In this document: positions 1-10,341 of the stretch, piece after piece
Layout: the number at the start of each line of letters is the position of its first letter
Numbering within the stretch: the stretch's first letter is position 1
NCBI RefSeq assembly: GCF_023898315.1
Contig: NC_064614.1
Coordinates: 1,056,612,432 to 1,056,676,431 of the forward strand
DNA: 64,000 bases
DNA from: Schistocerca nitens
Lineage: Eukaryota; Arthropoda; Insecta; Orthoptera; Acrididae
Direction: 5' to 3'
Position numbers and translations under genes: made by a program
The notes under the pieces: model-generated
The model's input: only the letters and a program-made list of their open reading frames with translations
Database searches by the model: none
Told to the model about the DNA's origin: nothing

Positions 1-90
1 ATTTATAGATAAAATGTATACCAAGGCGACGTTTATTGTCAGCGATTTAGCTCTACTTTCATTTTCAGATGTTATCGGACTCAGTGACGA

Positions 91-553
91 TTGCTTCTTG
101 GTATTGCACTTTTACTACACCGTCTTGGCTTTTGCATATTTTGTATATTATCCTCTTCCCCTATAGTTTATCCCTATTCAATTTCAAGCACTTTGAACCA
201 TTTTACATTGTCGATCGCTTTTCCCCGGTCGACAGATACTGCGAGCGTGTCTCAGTTTTTCTTCAGTTTTGCTTCCATAACCAACCACAATATCAGAACT
301 GCCTCTCTGGTTCCCTTAAAAGCTTTTATAAATTCAGATGTCATGTTATCTATCCCTTCTGCCTTATTTGATCTTAAGTCTTCCAAAGGTCATTCAAATT
401 CTAATTTTAGTACTTGATACCCTATCTCTTTACTGTCGACTTCTATTTGTTCTTGTATTACGTCATCAGACAATTCTCCCTCCTCGGAGAGGTATTCAGT
501 GTACTCTTTCCACCTATCCGCTCTCTTCTTTGCATTTAAGAGTGATACGTCCA
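91..553 (-). mobile_element. Non-LTR retrotransposon RT fragment (LINE)
   Basis: Read on the minus strand, this stretch encodes a W-K-E-Y-T-E-Y-L segment and then D-L-R-S-N-K-A-E-G-I-D-N, which resembles the region just upstream of and including RT motif 0/1 of LINE reverse transcriptases (usual form K-A-P-G-x-D-x-I). The element is cut off here by the SINE2/SINE1 nest at 554. The remaining 1-90 bases read on with stops and add nothing clear. It is a decayed fragment with no catalytic motif. The clade could be R1-, I- or RTE-like; I cannot decide. Confidence 0.55.
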
Positions 554-961
554 GCCGCGCGAAATGGCCGCCCAGCCGGCCGCGGTGGTCTAGCGGTTCT
601 AGGCGCGCAGTCCGGAACCGCGCGGCTGCTACGGTCGCAGGTTCGAATCCTGCCTCGGGCATGGATGTGTGTGATGTCCTTAGGTTAGTTAGGTTTAAGT
701 AGTTCTAAGTTCTAGGGGACTGATGACCACAGATGTTAAGTCCCATAGTGCTCAGAACCATTTGAGCCATTTTGGCCGCCCAGTTCCAGGCGCCATGTCA
801 GGGATTGCGCGGGACCCTCCCGCCGGAGGTTCGAGTCCTCCCTCGGGCATGAGTGTGTGTGTTGTTCTTAGCACAAGTTAGTTTATGTAGAGTGTAAGTC
901 TAGTGACCGATGACCTCAGAAGTTTGGTCCCTTAGGAATTCACACACATTTGAACATTTGG
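554..961 (+). mobile_element. SINE2 copy (tRNA-headed SINE) split by SINE1
   Basis: The 5' head lies at 554-575 and the rest at 784-961. It has a B-box-like GGTTCGAGTCC followed by CTCCCTCGGGCATG, the leader shared by other SINE2 copies in this window (8714, 37014). The body ends in TTTGGTCCCTTAGGAATT and ACACACATTTGAACATTT. The direct repeat TACGTCCA (546-553 and 962-969) brackets the whole nest and is the likely target-site duplication. Confidence 0.8.
576..772 (+). mobile_element. SINE1, full-length tRNA-derived SINE
   Basis: The tRNA-like head has an A-box-like GGTCTAGCGGTTCTAGGCGC and a B box GGTTCGAATCC. The unrelated body runs from GATGTCCTTAGGTTAGTTAGG to CATAGTGCTCAGAACCATTT. There is no poly(A) tail. 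The target-site duplication TGGCCGCCCAG lies at 565-575 and 773-783. The insertion sits about 20 bp inside the head of a SINE2 copy, so it is the younger of the two. Confidence 0.92.
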
Positions 962-1090
962 TACGTCCATTGCACCCGTGCTCAAGAGGCAGTTGCCCTT
1001 TGGCAGGCTAGAGGCACTGACGTCTTGTTTACCTCCTCCCCGCGCAGCTCTCTCGCGGAGCTGTTTACGTGATGCTGCCGTCTTATCGCG

Positions 1091-1580
1091 ATGTACTTCC
1101 TTAGAAAGGGACTGGCTTATGCCCACAGAAAATGGACATTGAAGATCAGCTTTTCACCTGAATATGCCCTACCAAAAGCACTTGGTATCGAACATTTTTC
1201 AGAGAAGAGGTGGAAATTTGATTGTAACGACCTTGTTGGCATCCACCTGCCTGTAGTGAGCAGTGTGATATACGATAAACTGATTAACGGAGAAGTACGT
1301 AGCAAAATTCTACGTGCAACTCGAAGTGGTCTTCAGTTCCGTCACTCAGAGGGACACGTCGGTGACGTAACTGTGGAATGTGACAGCAGCGAATGCTGCT
1401 GCTCCAACCCCCGGCTGCTAATCGACAAGGTTAGTGGATGGGGATGTGCAACCTACTCGGACAAAGTTTCTGTTCGCTGCTGCTCTTCGTGCCTCCATGA
1501 GCGTCCCAGTAGTCCCAATCCCGTGACAACGTTACGGGATTTGATCCATCAATGTCAACATTATTGGCACCCCTGTCAAA
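1091..1580 (+). pseudogene. LINE ORF1-like (gag-like) remnant
   Basis: The frame opens at ATG 1091. Its segment F-D-C-N-D-L-V-G-I-H-L-P then R-H-S-E-G-H-V-G-D-V-T-V aligns in spacing with ORF1 of the other I-like LINE on the minus strand at 6.7-8.4 kb (E-D-I-T-G-I-Y-L then N-S-D-G-N-V-G-N-I-K-V). That supports an RNA-binding ORF1 product of a LINE ribonucleoprotein. The open frame formally continues to 1702 but shifts into the endonuclease frame. No CCHC knuckle is visible, so the original length is unknown. Confidence 0.5.
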
Positions 1581-1586
1581 CTACAA

Positions 1587-3720
1587 TTGCTCTGCGAAAT
1601 CTTGAGGGCGTCGGACCTCGATGTTGCCCTTCTCCAGGAAGTTCGCCTAGTGACGTTTCCTACTGTCTATGTATATGTTTCTTGCCTCACGTCGTGTGCT
1701 GACATTGGCAGTGGGACGGCTATCCTTTTAAAGGAAGGCATTGAAGTAGATGACTTGGTTTACCTATCATCAGCTAGGGGTCTTGCTGTGACTTTCCATG
1801 TTCTCCAAATGATCAATGTTTACGCTCCCTTGGGCATGATCAAGCATAGGGAACGGTCGCGATTCTATTCATAAGAGGTCGCTCCTTTGTTTGTGGGCCT
1901 CTATGACCCTATTATTCTTGGCGGCGACTTCAATCGTATGTTATCCCAGAAGGACCAACATCCCCATTTCACAATATGCCAGGAACTCAAGCTGCTCGTG
2001 CATGAACTGAACTTCACTGATACGTGGTGCATGCACGGTGATCGACCTGGAGATACGTATGTCACCAGCCATTCAGCAAGTCGTCTTGACCTTGTCTATG
2101 TTTCTCAAGGAATCTTAACTGTCAAGCTGGACGCTATGTTGTGGCCTACTGCCTCCTCTGTCCGTATTGCCTACATTTGCACTGCTTCGCTCCAGAGATA
2201 GTGTGGCGTGGTTGAAGCCTGTGTAAGCTGCATGTCGCCTATCTCAAGGATTCAGAACGCAAGCAGGTCGTAGAGACGACGTGGAAAAACTGTGTGAGAC
2301 GTCTTCCAGCGTATCCTTCAACACACCAGTTGTGGATCGACTGCGCCAGACCTGCTTTAGGTCGTTCGATAATGAATTAGGTCGCGACATAATGCTATGG
2401 CAACGACATACCATGGAATACTATTCTACAGTTCTCTGCGAAGTCTCAGGCCATACCTTCCTCTGTTCAGCGAAATTCAATCGATTAAGGTGAAGACAAT
2501 TTCGATTATGCGTCTCCGCCTTGAAGGTACAATAGTACGCGCAAGATGTCACGACTAGATGCCAGGATAACCCCCGTCCATGCAGCATATCATCCGAGGG
2601 AAGCAGCGGTGTCGGAGGAAACTGGTCAACGCCCTCGACATGTCAGATGGTCGCCGATTGACGTCCCAGAATGATATTGCAGACGCATTTGTGGATCACT
2701 ACAAAACGTTCTATGGAGCGGAGGACCAGCACTTCGCTGTAATGACTGATGTTTTCCGTTCATTAACGGGAACCCTTGACAGGGCCGCTGCAGGGATACT
2801 CACAGCGATGATTACGGCTGATAAAGTCGCTGATGCTCTTCATTAGGGTCCGGCGAACCAAGTCCCAGGTCCAAACGGCTTTGCGCTGGAGTTTTACCGC
2901 ACATTCCACGACGTCATGGCTTCAAACTGGACTGCGGTGTATGAAGAACTAATGAACCCTGACCTTCCCCTCCCACGGAAATTTGCTTATCCTTGTCCCC
3001 AAGCCGTCGGGAGGTCGAGGAGTTGAACGTTATCCGCCGTTGGCCATGTTAAATTGTGAATTCAAGATTTTTACCTCGATTCTTTCCGCTTGCTTACGGC
3101 GTCATTTCTAAAGTAATTTTTATGGATCAATCGTGCTTTGGTTGTGACATTAAAATTGAGACTGCGCTCAGCAATTACCGTGACATCTAACCCTGGCTAC
3201 AACCTGTCGCAGTCGCGGTACCTTAGTGACAGTGGACTTCGACAACGCCGTTGATTGAGTGAATAATGACTTTTTAGAAAAAGTATTCCAATGGCCTTTC
3301 CGCCCCTCACACACACACACACACAAACACACTTTTATAAACGTCGTCTTGCAACTCCAAGTTGCCACGTCGCGAGTGCTGCTCAATGGCCGTGTGACGG
3401 GCCCTACTAACACGAGGTCCGTCCGCCAGGGATGTTCGCTGTCGATGCTCCTTTTCGCCATCACCCTTGGGCCACTGTTACACCGAGCCGGTTGACAAGG
3501 ATCACAATGAGGGAGCATGATGTCCTTGGTTCTATCGGAGCGTGAAGTACGAGAGACACTGGTATGGATCAGCGGTACGGGACTGTAGTGGGAAGCCGTG
3601 TGAATCTGACGAAATATAGTGCTGTTATCGTTGGTAGAGGTCTTCCAGCAGGGAATGTGGCTCCATTACCTTTAGTGGACAAGCTCAAATGATTGGGGAT
3701 CACTTTCACGAGTGATATAT
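1587..3720 (+). pseudogene. LINE ORF2 remnant: AP endonuclease and reverse transcriptase
   Basis: The APE-type endonuclease would nick target DNA and the RT would copy element RNA there. Endonuclease blocks are visible: D-V-A-L-L-Q-E-V and N-V-Y-A-P-L-G (1587-1874), then I-L-G-G-D-F-N and S-R-L-D-L-V-Y-V-S (1887-2201). RT follows: P-G-P-N-G-F-A-L-E-F-Y near 2858, V-D-F-D-N-A near 3235 (motif A region), and R-S-V-R-Q-G-C-S-L (motif B) near 3418. The motif C region near 3515 (S-L-V-L-S-E-R-E-V) has lost a clear A-D-D. A CA microsatellite (3308-3330) lies between motifs A and B. Several stops and at least four frame changes make it non-functional. Confidence 0.75.
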
Positions 3721-4257
3721 AGCAAAGGATCTGCTTCAAACTATCCGCACGAACATTCGTGGCAACCTCCTGAGAGCACTGGACATGTTACAATGGGTGG
3801 ATTTTGTTAATACTCATCTGCCCTCGGGACTACCCCATTTAATACAGATTTTACCGATGCTAAAGGCAGTGGCGCACTGTAGGCGGCATTCGCCTACTTG
3901 TAAGTGCGGGTCTCATCTCCGAAGTCCGCTTCGACACGTGGACACGTCCTCCTCGAGACGGTGGCCTCGGCCGTGTCAACGTCGAAGCGAGGGCAGTTGC
4001 CCTTTATGTAAGTACAGTGGTTAAATCGTGGACCCGCCGCCTAACCGGATTATCAGGAAGCCTCCCGAGTGGCACCCGTCACAGTAGCTCATAGTTCTTC
4101 CCCTGTCTCTCTCACATGTCAGGGCATCTTTCATCGAATACAGTCATGTCCATGCCGACTTACCTACTACCAGGAACCATAACCCAAGCGCTATTTACCA
4201 CCTAATGACGATACATCATACTCGGAATGTCGTGGAAAGCCGATATCCTACGATCAC

Positions 4258-4791
4258 ATGCCCGTGGTTTGGCGTTATGTGCACCACGTCCTGCTCGATC
4301 CGAACGTTCTCACAACCTGGTATATGATTTTTAAAAAGTACATTACACAACTACGTCTATATGCCATAAACATGGCACATTTGGCGCTATGCCGTCGTTA
4401 TCAGGTGCTTGATACGGACGAACATCGACTGATGTGTGGATCTTCCGCAGAGGTCTGGCAGCTGGCTCAGAAAATGCTTGCCTTACTTCTACGTGCGGCT
4501 CCCCATGCCATTACACGGAAGGCACTTCTGTTCCCCAAAGAGACGTATTTTCCACGTACGAAGACCGACACGATGAACTGGATAAAAAACCTCTCGATCT
4601 CTTATTCGTTCCATGAAGGCGATAAGAGAGTTCTGGATTTTTGTAAATTCCTGCAAGACTGCTTTACTTTTCTCATGCTCCATCCGCGATACCGTCAATA
4701 CTATGCAAACTCTTTGGGTAGAGCTTTCTTCGACACCCCTACAGATGTGGTGTCCCGGATATGGGAAGGTGATCTCAGTGTGGTAGTGTAA
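4258..4791 (+). pseudogene. LINE ORF2 C-terminal domain fragment
   Basis: An open 177-codon frame, with the segment L-D-T-D-E-H-R-L-M-C-G near residue 52 and Y-F-P-R-T-K-T-D-T near residue 100. This is the post-RT region of the LINE above. The same blocks recur (L-D-T-D-D-H-R-L-F-C-G and Y-Y-P-R-T-S-T) in the fragment at 47.5-48.2 kb, which supports assignment to one LINE clade. The ATG is internal to the old ORF and is probably not a start. Confidence 0.65.
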
Positions 4792-4872
4792 TACCAGAAC
4801 TCGGTCCTGGCAAAATGGAATACTGTTCACGAACACCCCGTGCCCGGAACATGCCTGACTAACATGGGATTC

Positions 4873-5008
4873 AAATGGCTCTGAGAACTATGGGATTTAA
4901 CATCTGAGGTCATCAGTCCCCTAGACTTAGAACCACGTAAACCTAACTAACCTAAAAACATCACACACATCCATTCCCAAGGCAGGATTCGAACATGCGA
5001 CCGTAGCA
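4873..5008 (-). mobile_element. SINE1, 5'-truncated, minus orientation
   Basis: It carries the SINE1 body and B-box end but lacks the upstream half of the tRNA head. A perfect 12-bp target-site duplication AACATGGGATTC lies at 4861-4872 and 5009-5020. The 5' truncation with a perfect duplication indicates incomplete reverse transcription of the SINE into the LINE 3' region. Confidence 0.88.
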
Positions 5009-5150
5009 AACATGGGATTCTGAGTGCGTCTAACTACACGTTGGCGGGGTGCGGATGCCATTTTGCTTGTTCTTCCAGGAGGATATTTTTTATCCCATCT
5101 ATGTTTGGTTTGTCATTGATTCTAATTGCACATCCTATGTGGTCTAAACA

Positions 5151-5459
5151 AATGAAATAACAAAAAAAAACAACAGAAAAGGGGTGTGATACATACTCTG
5201 AAAAAAGTGATGTTGAAAAAGTATACTTATCTATGTTTTCAAGAAGTATTCCTTATTTTATGAAGAACACCGTTTAAGAGATTTTTTACTCATCTAGCAG
5301 GCGTTCAACAAGCAAAAAAAGGTTGTTAAGACAACCACTCGCATAAAGCGGGAGTCCATATTTTAAAAAAAAAAGTGGTTGCGTCTTTGACTAGTAATCG
5401 AAACGCCCTCGTCACCAGCTTCGAAACCCTCCATAGCTTATATTTTGATTATTAATCAG
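5151..5459. other. Unassigned, A-rich interval
   Basis: AT-rich sequence with short A runs at about 5162 and 5365. I see no coding block, terminal repeat or known repeat body. Confidence 0.4.
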
Positions 5460-5915
5460 TACTGGCGACCGAAGACTACCATCATAAGAAGTCGCCCTCT
5501 TTCTGTCAATGGCCCTGTGAAAAACTGCGGACGGAGTTTCAGGGCACTCTATATTCCTTAGAATTGGAAACTGCCCTCAAGGTGGACGAATCAGCAATGA
5601 TCACAGACGTGACGATGCAGAAGGCAATGGAAACCACTGCATTAATGACACATAATGTGTATCCACAGGATACACATTACACTGAACAGTTCAGTAATAG
5701 GATTGTTCTTGTCGAACTCGACAGCAAACCAACACCGATAACGGTACTTCAGGCATACATGCAGACGTTGCAAGCAGAAGATGAAGAGACAGAGAAAGTA
5801 TATGAGGAATTGAAAGGGTAATACAGTACGTAAAGGCATATGAAAATCTAATAGTCATTGGGGACTGTAATAAAGTTTTAGGCGAAGGAGTAGAAGAGAA
5901 GGTTACCCACCATTT
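5460..5915 (+). mobile_element. RTE-like LINE 5' region and endonuclease fragment
   Basis: The first part (to about 5690) resembles the 5' leader of an orthopteran RTE-like LINE as I remember it. The end of the frame at 5564-5821 reads like an AP endonuclease: R-I-V-L-V-E-L, Q-A-Y-M-Q-T-L, E-E-T-E-K-V-Y-E-E-L. After a stop it resumes as N-L-I-V-I-G-D-C-N (usual form V-I-M-G-D-F-N). The leader jumps straight to the late endonuclease, so most of the domain is deleted internally. It is non-functional. Confidence 0.6.
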
Positions 5916-5927
5916 CATTTTAGTTCT

Positions 5928-6620
5928 TTAGCACCGCATATTCCTTAAGCATATTTCCCAACCTCGCGTTAACTCGAGCTCAAATCCAGTGTCTAATAGG
6001 TGTGAGATATTGAATTTCCAGACACCCATAACCCGAAATATCCTTTGCCTGGGCATATTAATTGTAGCCACAACTGCCAAATTTTCAGGAAAACTCACTG
6101 GAGGAGGTTTCAACGCTGAGAACACTAATTTTAGGTGACGAGAGGCGTAGATACGGTCTGTCCTACTCATGGAATGGTTAGTAATATAAGCGAACCATGG
6201 GTTCGCCCTTGACTGGCTTTGCCAGGTGTCGATGAGGTGCAGTCCTTCACTAAGCCTCCCAGTTCCAGGCATATGTTAGGACTTGGCGATTGGTCGGTGG
6301 CGGAAAGAACACAGTTAAAGTCACCAGCAAGGATGATGTTCTCGTTCGTGGGAGTGATTAACACAATTGTACTTTCTTGAAAGAAAATAGATCGATCCAA
6401 TCGATCTTGCCAACCGAACGGAGCGTAAATATTAATAATATGAGCTGTGTCTGTTTCGACAGAAATTCCTCTTCCACTTGCTAACTTTTTAATACCTCTA
6501 GGTATAATCCTGTTCTTTAATAACGTGGCAGTGCCACTTTTGAGGTCCTATATTGAGGATACTAGTGATTATGTTAATGTTAACTGTAGCTATACTAACT
6601 ATTGTTAATCAGTGCTAATA
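5928..6620 (-). pseudogene. LINE ORF2 AP-endonuclease remnant
   Basis: On the minus strand near 6590 the frame reads A-T-V-N-I-N, the usual start of a LINE APE domain. It then jumps by deletion to S-G-T-A-T-L-L near 6540. I-I-N-I-Y-A-P-F-G-W lies near 6425, I-I-L-A-G-D-F-N near 6320 and M-S-R-T-D-R-I-Y-A-S near 6150. The order and spacing after the deletion match an APE domain. The catalytic Glu between A-T-V-N-I-N and S-G-T-A-T is lost with the deletion. The RT domain is absent. Confidence 0.65.
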
Positions 6621-6659
6621 CTCATTTCTGTAAAGCTTCGATTCACAGCTGTGTGTTAG

Positions 6660-8434
6660 TAGAATTTATCTTCCATGTCTGCATCAGTTCCACCAAGCTT
6701 CAACGGATCGCGTCCGCCACCGTGTGTTGACAGCGGATTACACTCCTCCGTATCCTCATGCCCGGGTGAGTTGTCTTGTGGTGTTTGCAGACACGTCCAT
6801 ACATTTTCAGTACAGCGATCACTATGTTCTGTGGCAAAAGTCGCGGATTCGCTGCTTGGCGATTTGTTACGAAACGTTTCTCCCAAGACGGTAGATTCAG
6901 TGTATGCTACTTGCTATGGGGGGGGGGGGGGGGGGGGCTCGTTTTGGACGGTGTCCCGCTCCTCCTGTTCTTCGTGCCTTGCCTTCAGGTGTTGCTGCCA
7001 TTGCTCGGTTTTGATTACCGACATCCTTATCCTCCTCCCATGCCCCTAGATGATTGGCTCTCCGTGGTTCTTTTTTCCCCTTCGGTGCGTCTGTAGGTTG
7101 GTTGCTCGTGTTTACTGTACCTTTTTGAATCATTATGGTATTTGTGGATTCCTCTAATTTTTCCTGTTCCTCGATCAGACGGTACTGCTCTTCTTGATTT
7201 CTTCGACATTTGTTGATGTTCTTCCTGGCTGTCCGATGGCATGTCATGTAATTTCTGTCGTACCTGCTGCGCTTTTTCTCTCAAGATGGTCGCAATTTTT
7301 TCATTTGCTTGATGGGCAATCCTGCGATTTTTATTTTCATTTTGGTTCGTGGAGCTTGCTCGTGTTACGCCGTGTGTCATCTATGCTTCAATTTCATGTG
7401 AAGACTGCTTGTTCGGAGCTACGGCCGTGCCAGTGTCTGCCTCGCTGCCTCGTTCTGCTGTAACTGTATCTTCTAGAGTGTCTTCTGCAGTGGTCGTTCT
7501 CATTGGAGTGTCCTCTTCGTTGTGGCCTGTATCAATACCTGCCTCTGACGTCGTAACTGGCGTTCCACTAGCTGCTGCGACATACGTTACCGGCAGCTGT
7601 GACGTAATGGGTGGAACAGGTGCCTCCCCCCGTCGGTAGATGCGTCACACGGCGGTGCAGGGACACTGAGCGCGTACGTGTCCTGTGGAACCACATCCAG
7701 TATTCTAGGCTGCCCCTCATAAATAACAATGGCCCTATATCCACAGACGTTAACATAAGAGGAAACATGCTTTATCAAGTAAATTTTAACCAGCCGCTCA
7801 CCATTTAAGACCGGGAATTTATGTGCACCGCCGGCCGGAGTGGCCGTGCGGTTCTAGGCGTTATAGTCTGGAACCGCGCGACCGCTACGGTCGCAGGTTC
7901 GAATCCTGCCTCGGGCATGGATGTGTGTGATGTCCTTAGGTTAGTTAGGTTTCAGTAGTTCTAAGTTCTAGGGGACTTATGACCTAAGATGTTGAGTCCC
8001 ATTGTGCTCAGAGCCATTTGAACCATTTTTTTATGTGCATCGGACCACTTCTCAGCAATGTTACCTACAATGGTGCCATAAGGCTTCAATACTGCATTAA
8101 TCTGCTCTGGGGTTATTTCAAATGGTAATTCGAAAACTCTAATACATCTGATTCCAAGCCCAGCGTGCATAACTTTAATGTTACCAACATTTCCGTCAGA
8201 ATTTTTGAACTTTACGTTTTTCCCATATAATTCTACAATTTGGTCACACTTTTCGGGATTCCTTAACTTAAGATAGACGGGACTGCTACTCATCGACAGA
8301 TAAATTCCAGTTATATCCTCAGCTGTTAACTCAACTGCTTCTTCCAGAAAGTCCTCTACTTCAAACGATTTAGGTCGTGCACAGTTATTGTCAAACATAA
8401 GCTTCCAAGTATTTTTCCTTACAGGTTCTGCCAT
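6660..8434 (-). pseudogene. LINE ORF1 (RNA-binding, RRM-like segment)
   Basis: The start ATG is at 8434, reading M-A-E-P-V-R-K-N-T-W-K. After about 110 codons there is I-R-V-F-E-L-P-F-E-I-T-P-E-Q-I-N and then L-K-P-Y-G-T-I, which look like RNP2 and helix 1 of an RRM, as expected for LINE ORF1 chaperones. The frame is broken by SINE1 (7831-8029) and resumes as N-V-C-G-Y-R-A-I-V-I-Y-E-G-Q-P. The 3' half is charged, Gln/Lys-rich and probably disordered. A run of 20 G on the plus strand (6918-6937) encodes a proline tract. Several frameshifts are present and no CCHC motif was seen. Confidence 0.6.
7831..8029 (+). mobile_element. SINE1, full length
   Basis: Complete tRNA head and body. The duplication TTTATGTGCACCG (7818-7830) recurs as TTTATGTGCATCG (8030-8042), 12 of 13 matching. 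It interrupts ORF1 of the minus-strand LINE in antisense, and the ORF1 frame can be followed on both sides. Confidence 0.92.
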
Positions 8435-8713
8435 TAGAAGTCGAATCTGGTCTGCACGAATAAGTTACGAACGCCCTGCGGCGTTACACTCACCAACAAC
8501 CACAAGTAGCTAGCAGAGGAGAGGTAAACACGACTCACTTCCGCACGCCACGGCCGCCAAGAGCCGACTACTGAGCCACCGAAGACACAGAGGATAATGC
8601 AATTGCTGGCACTTATCTCTGGCAAGCTCACCGTGAGACCCATATTTCCAATTTACTGTCCACACACTACACTTTAGTGCCCCTGTCCACTATACTCATT
8701 ACTTGCAGCAGTC

Positions 8714-8913
8714 AAAAAAATGTTCAAATGTGTGTGAAATCCTATGGGACTTAACTACTAAGGTTATCAGTCCCTAAGCTTACACACTACTAAACCTAAA
8801 TTATCTTAAGGATACCCATGCCCATGCCCGAGGGAGGACTCGAACCTCCGCCGGGACCAGCCGCACAGTCCATGACTGCAGCGCCATAGACCGCTCGGCT
8901 AATCCCGCGCGGC
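8714..8913 (-). mobile_element. SINE2, minus orientation
   Basis: Reading on the minus strand: head with GGTTCGAGTCC, CTCCCTCGGGCATG, then a body ending ACACACATTTGAACATTT. A 9-bp imperfect duplication GCAGCAGTC/GCAGCAGCC lies at 8705-8713 and 8914-8922. It sits in the left arm of the inverted repeat. Confidence 0.82.
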
Positions 8914-8992
8914 GCAGCAGCCATCCCGTAAGAATTTGAGCAACTGAGTGCATCCGCACTGAAGAAGATCATTGGCCAGTAAGCATTATCTA

Positions 8993-9042
8993 TATGAAGA
9001 TGGTATGTGTTCTTTCGGACATACACATACCATCTTCATATA
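8993..9042. repeat. Short hairpin at the axis of the inverted repeat
   Basis: Arms of about 20 bases (TATATGAAGATGGTATGTGT and its complement) surround a core of about 10 bases. It lies two bases before the TA target of the neighbouring Tc1/mariner element and marks the junction of the two head-to-head arms. Confidence 0.7.
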
Positions 9043-9044
9043 TA

Positions 9045-10339
9045 CAGGGTGAGTCACCTAACGTTACCGCTGTATATTTTTCGTAAACCACATCAAATAC
9101 TGACTAACCGATTCCACAGACCGAACGTGAGGAGAGGGGCTAGTGTAATTGTTTAATACAAACCATACAAAAAGCACGGAAGTATGTTTTTAACACAAAC
9201 CTACTTTTTTTTAAATGGAACCCCGTTAGTTTTGATAGCACTTCTGAACATATAAACAAATACGTAATCAGTGCCGTTTGTTGCATTGTAAAATATTAAT
9301 TACATCCGGAGATATTGTAAACTAAAGTTGACGCTTGAGTACCACTCCTCCGCTGTTCGATCGTGTGTATCGGAGAGCACCGAATTACGTAGGGATCCAA
9401 AGGGAACGGTGATGGACCTTAGGTACAGAAGAGACTGGAACAGCACATTACGTCCACATGCTAACACCTTTTTATTGGTCTTTTTCACTGACGCACATGT
9501 ACTTTACCATGAAGGGTGAGGTACACGTACGCACGTGGTTTCCGTTTTCAATTACGGAGTGGAATAGAGTGTTTCCCGACATGTAAGGACAATAGATGTT
9601 CAATGTGGTGGCCATCATTTGCTGCACCCAATTGTAATCTCTGGCGTAATGAATGTCGTACACGCCGCAGTACATCTTGTGAAATGTCGCCGCAGGCTGC
9701 CACAATACGTTGTTTCATATCCTCTGGGGTTGTAGGCACATCACGGTACACATTCTCCTTTAACGTACCCCACAGAAAGAAGTCCAGAGGTGTAAGATCA
9801 GGAGAACGGGCTGGCCAATTTATGCGTCCTCCACGGCCTATGAAACGCCCGTCGAACATCCTGTCAAGGGTCAGCCTAGTGTTAATTGCGGAATGTGCAG
9901 GTGCACCATCATGCTGATACCACATACGTCGACGCGTTTCCAGTGGGACATTTTCGAGCAACGTTGGCAGATCATTCTGTAGAAACGCGGTGTATGTTGC
10001 AGTGCTCTCCGATACACACGATCGAACAGCGGAGGAGAGGGTACTCAAGCGTCAACTTTAGGTTACAATATCTCCGGATGTAATAAACATTTTACAATGC
10101 AACAAACGACACCGAATACGTATTTGTTTATATGTTCAGATGTGCTAACAAAACTAACGGGGTTCCATTTGAAAAAACGTAGGTTTGTGTTAAGAAACAT
10201 ATTCCGTGCATTTTTGTATGGTTTGTATTAAACAATTACACTAGCCCCTCTCCTCACGTTCGGTCTGTGGAATCGGTTCGTCAGTATTTGATGTGGTTTA
10301 CGAAAAATATACAGCGGTAACGTTAGGTGACTCACCCTG
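9045..10339 (-). mobile_element. Tc1/mariner-superfamily element with long terminal inverted repeats
   Basis: The ends CAGGGTGAGTCACCTAACG and its complement are flanked by TA (9043-9044 and 10340-10341). The terminal inverted repeats are about 336-338 bp (9045-9380 and 10002-10339), long for this superfamily. Total length is 1295 bp, and the interior holds only the C-terminal half of a transposase, so this is a non-autonomous deletion derivative. Confidence 0.9.
9548..10048 (-). pseudogene. Tc1/mariner transposase, C-terminal part
   Basis: The DDE/D catalytic C-terminal half: M-W-Y-Q-H-D-G-A-P-A-H near residue 43 carries the second catalytic Asp. W-P-A-R-S-P-D-L-T-P-L-D-F-F-L-W-G near residue 78 carries the third acidic residue (Asp). 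The helix-turn-helix and the first Asp are missing. The first residues of the frame are read-through from the long inverted repeat, so ATG 10048 is not authentic. The open length of 166 codons is about half a normal transposase. Confidence 0.75.
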
Positions 10340-10341
10340 TA

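Larger units (their letters stand above)
962..5150 (+). mobile_element. Degraded LINE, I-like superfamily, ORF1 + EN + RT + C-terminal domain
   Basis: Coding blocks follow LINE order: an ORF1-like frame (about 1091-1580), AP endonuclease blocks (1587-2201), RT blocks (2580-3720) and a C-terminal block (4258-4791). Frameshifts and stops separate every block. A SINE1 copy is inserted in the 3' end at 4873. The C-terminal block is paralogous to a fragment at 47.5-48.2 kb. No target-site duplication was identified for the LINE itself. The element is a pseudogene. Confidence 0.8.
5925..8700 (-). mobile_element. I-like LINE on the minus strand: 5' leader, ORF1 and start of ORF2
   Basis: Reading down from about 8700 there is a 5' leader, ORF1 starting at 8434, and the start of an endonuclease ORF2 below about 6620. 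The element stops at about 5925 in the endonuclease, so RT is absent. SINE1 interrupts ORF1 at 7831-8029. The leader end (8571-8700) belongs to the inverted-repeat arm described separately. Confidence 0.72.
8571..9042 (-). repeat. Left arm of a head-to-head inverted repeat
   Basis: The reverse complement of this stretch matches 10342-10765: for example GGGTCTCACGG, GAGTAATGAGTATAGTGG, GAGTGCATCC and GATCATTGGCC with its partner GGCCAATGATC. This arm carries a SINE2 insertion (8714-8913) that the right arm lacks. Its far end passes into the leader of the minus-strand LINE. It is probably a 5' leader shared by several repeats. Confidence 0.7.

Noticed and set aside
576..772. tRNA gene
   Set aside because: The A and B boxes are in a SINE head with a repeated body, target duplications and no cloverleaf-compatible acceptor end. 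The same applies to all other SINE heads here.
6675..7096. Plus-strand coding frames with poly-Gly
   Set aside because: They are the antisense of LINE ORF1; the G run is a homopolymer inside it.
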